Positions 61,900 through 64,000 of a stretch of DNA of 64,000 nt are shown piece by piece; the stretch's first letter is position 1, and every line of letters starts with the position of its first letter. This DNA comes from Ganoderma boninense (taxonomy: Eukaryota; Basidiomycota; Agaricomycetes; Polyporales; Polyporaceae). The stretch spans positions 1,488,001 to 1,552,000 of the forward strand of contig CM035307.1 of the NCBI GenBank assembly GCA_002900995.3, given 5' to 3'. The notes beneath the pieces were generated by a model, which had not been told where the DNA came from, did no database searches, and saw nothing but the letters and a program-made list of their open reading frames with translations. Made by a program: the position numbers and the translations under genes.

Positions 61900-62460
61900 T
61901 CAGAGCAGGGCTACCAAGGGCCGCAAGAAGGAGGCAACGAACCTGGGTGGATAATACAGTGCGGATGCGCTGGGACTTGCTGTTCGTGCGGAGGAGGGAG
62001 TGCAGCTGGAGGCAGAAAAACGGGCGCAACACGTGTTAGGCACGACGCTGGCATGTATGCGAGTGGGAACGGGAGCTTGTTCTGAGCTCACATCTAAAGA
62101 GAGCCGCATGCGGGTAGCGTCAATCAAGCCCAAACTTGCCCTCCGGTCGCTCTTCACGGAGCGGTCCGAGGGGAGCACGCCTTCCGCGTTCGGCCCCGTA
62201 TGGGTGAGAAAGGGCGAGAGTGTGTTGGCGGAGGAGGAAGGGGCGAGAGAGGAGTCGGTTCGGGATGAGTCGGCGTCGGCCATGTTGTGGGTGATTTGGC
62301 GGGAGACAAGAGGCGAGACATTCAACACGGTCGGACGACTGCGGAGAGAGCGGAGGAGGAAGGCAAAGACGATGGGCTTGCGGGCGTTGGACGACGGATT
62401 GGGAACAGATGGCGGCGGACGGGCATCAGTGCGGCCGGGCGTGGGAACGACCTGTTCCAT
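61900..62460 (-). CDS. Possible short Ser-rich protein, weak
   Basis: An open frame starting MEQVVPTPGRTDARPPPSVP and containing SSRTDSSLAPSSSANTLSPF and RRASLGLIDATRMRLSLDVS. It lies just upstream of, and on the same strand as, the large disordered protein gene, so it could instead be a 5' exon of that gene. No family match. Confidence 0.25.
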   Translation of the reverse strand: MEQVVPTPGRTDARPPPSVPNPSSNARKPIVFAFLLRSLRSRPTVLNVSPLVSRQITHNMADADSSRTDSSLAPSSSANTLSPFLTHTGPNAEGVLPSDRSVKSDRRASLGLIDATRMRLSLDVSSEQAPVPTRIHASVVPNTCCARFSASSCTPSSARTASPSASALYYPPRFVASFLRPLVALL

Positions 62461-62639
62461 ATTCTGCACGGCCACACTGGCTTGGAAGAGGCGCGCGTGC
62501 GGGGCTGTCCTCGCCCTCCTCCCCGTCTTTTTGAACTCCTCAGGACAGCGGCGCATGACATCTGTCCGTCCTCAGCAGAAGCCGGTCGAACGACATCCTC
62601 CGTGCGTACATTCATTTCTCGCGATCAGAGGCTCCTGAC

Positions 62640-63766
62640 ACGCCCTGTGCTAGAGTTCATGCAGGTCAAGACGGTGCATCTGTCCGGGACCAGTTCCTAG
62701 CTCGAGCTGCAGCTGAGAGCACACCCTATGATGTCGTCGCCTGCCCGGACAACGGCTGCATGCACCTTTGGTCTGGCGTGGGTTATTCTGCGCCGCACCA
62801 CACGACTGACATCGGCGAGTTTCCGCCGTGCAGGACTATACACGCGGTTTCCAGGTGTTCATGCACAGCTCAGGCGTAGGTAGGTCAAGAAGATACAGTC
62901 TGACTCCTAGCGCCTGACATCGTGCTTTGCAAGTCGCGGTCAACCAGAAGTACATGTCATGACTATCCAATGAGACCACACCATCGCACCACGTCTGTCA
63001 TGAACGAAACTAGTCGACCAGTATGGCCGAGAGAAGCTGACCTGATGCTGACACTCGTACGATGAAGGGCAAGATCAGGCATTGCGGTCTCTTGGTACGA
63101 ACTCTGGTTTGACAACGTCTGACGGCCAAGGGATTGTCGTGGCGTCGAAGCAATGTCGGTCTCATAATTCCACAGCTTTCGGCCAATGGTGGGGGTTGCG
63201 TTCATCGGTAGCCCTATAGTTGGTTAGCACTGATCGGAACCGTTCAAGGATACTGTTCACGGCAACCGGCCACAGCGAGAGGTCGTGTACGACATGGCAG
63301 ACAACATATACTGCGCCGTTCTAGTGACGGCGTGTAGGTCCGGGCGGGCGAGAGGACTATGGTCGTCTAGCGTGGACAGCCTCGGCATCCGTGACTGTTC
63401 GAGAAATAGCGATGTGACCGTTTGACATGGTGAAGAGTCGCTCCGTAGCTGCACAGAGGAGCAAGGTTGGGCTCGATCGCGCCTTGACGTTGCGTGCTGC
63501 GTGATCGCGTGGAGGACGCGATCACGTGCATGGACAGTGGCGAATTTTGTCGTAATCGCGGCGAGAGAGTTGGGCGACCACCAAACCACTGCGCCCATGG
63601 CGAATCCGATCTCAAATTCCAGCCAGGCATGGCCCTCACAGCTACTTCCAGTCGCCCGTTTCGTCAGCTTCGGTCTCGATAAGCAGCTCCTCCGCCCTCT
63701 TCAGCTCACCCTTGATCCCTTCTTCCGACCCGACTCCAATCCCAGCCTCTCACTTCCCCTAGCACC
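62640..63766. promoter_or_regulatory. Upstream region with CACGTG palindrome
   Basis: About 1.1 kb without a supported gene. At 63500-63526 an 11-bp perfect inverted repeat (CGTGATCGCGT, 5-bp spacer, ACGCGATCACG) runs into ATCACGTG at 63521-63528, 239 bp before the next start codon. ATCACGTG fits the RTCACRTG consensus of Cbf1-type bHLH factors, which control sulfur amino-acid genes in yeast. Function here is inferred. Confidence 0.4.
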
Positions 63767-64000
63767 ATGAGCCTCAGTAAATTTGGCACCAAGCCTCTCA
63801 GAGTCTTCACTAAAGCCCCTACTCGCGCATACATCACTCAGTCGCTTCGCTCTGCGTCACAGTGCACAACTACCACCCCTGGTCCCTCGCATGGACGCCC
63901 CCACTTCCCTTGCGTGGACGCACATGCTGCTCGTGAGTCCAGAATAATCTCTTCCAGGGCAACCCCCCCAAGCAATCCAGCATCCTCGGGTCCGGAGCCC
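63767..64000 (+). CDS. Possible homoserine/serine O-acetyltransferase, 5' part
   Basis: The frame starts MSLSKFGTKPLRVFTKAPTR and runs 78 codons off the window edge. The first 40 residues are basic and Ser/Thr-rich without acidic residues, as in a mitochondrial presequence. The stretch HFPCVDAHAARESR, ending SSGPEP, resembles the segment just before the alpha/beta-hydrolase domain of fungal Met2/CysA-type O-acetyltransferases, which make acylated homoserine or serine for sulfur assimilation. No catalytic residue is in view, so the call is tentative. A Cbf1-like site upstream is consistent with it. Confidence 0.35.
   Translation, partial: MSLSKFGTKPLRVFTKAPTRAYITQSLRSASQCTTTTPGPSHGRPHFPCVDAHAARESRIISSRATPPSNPASSGPEP

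Overview
The window is nuclear DNA of a filamentous basidiomycete, most likely an agaricomycete such as a polypore. I infer this from dense genes on both strands, many 45-75 nt GT-AG introns, very short first coding exons, conserved fungal housekeeping genes, and families typical of Agaricomycetes (single-pass proteins with a beta-rich ectodomain, DUF6534-type seven-pass proteins). All names rest on motif and domain recognition by eye; no search was run.

Layout. 0-3.2 kb: two adjacent single-pass membrane protein genes of one family, both ending in a DSGIRF motif and a PPxY motif. 4.2-5.6 kb: a disordered basic protein. 6.2-17.7 kb: a compact housekeeping block with haspin kinase and GINS subunit PSF2 (divergent, sharing a promoter with an ACGCGT box), the vacuolar TRP channel YVC1 and Arp2/3 subunit ARPC3 (divergent), the 20S pre-rRNA endonuclease NOB1, and LEU2. 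17.9-22 kb: a secreted M24 metallopeptidase-like protein converging on the retromer subunit VPS17. 22-25.8 kb: a 146-bp repeat in two inverted copies, one split by a 5'-truncated non-LTR retrotransposon with a 32-nt poly(A) tail and a 12-bp target-site duplication. 25.9-27.5 kb: RIB1 (GTP cyclohydrolase II). 27.5-30.3 kb is gene-poor. 30.3-36 kb: three basidiomycete-type genes (proline-rich membrane protein, coiled-coil protein, DUF6534 protein). 36-43.5 kb: FMN-dependent 2-hydroxyacid oxidase, a glutamate carboxypeptidase II-like M28 protein with a His-rich insert, and PEX14. 45-47.7 kb: KRE6/SKN1 cell-wall glucan synthesis protein. 48-51 kb is mostly unassigned. 51.2-53.4 kb: an ACT-domain protein resembling the arginine sensor CASTOR. 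55.8-58.4 kb: a JMJD7-like JmjC hydroxylase divergent from the ESCRT-III gene DID2. 59.3-61.7 kb: a large disordered protein. The window ends inside a gene that may be a mitochondrial homoserine/serine O-acetyltransferase, with an ATCACGTG palindrome upstream.

Many conserved genes (NOB1, VPS17, M24, both membrane proteins, the FMN oxidase, the coiled-coil gene) read correctly only if one base is gained or lost at certain points, often in short homopolymers. Others (haspin, PSF2, ARPC3, LEU2, PEX14, DID2, RIB1) are clean. The simplest reading is residual assembly error, so coordinates for the affected genes are approximate. No prokaryote-like operon, CRISPR array or secondary-metabolite cluster is present. 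The most novel material is the PPxY-tailed protein pair, the nested repeat/retrotransposon locus, the His-rich M28 insert and the AT-hook-like tail of haspin.
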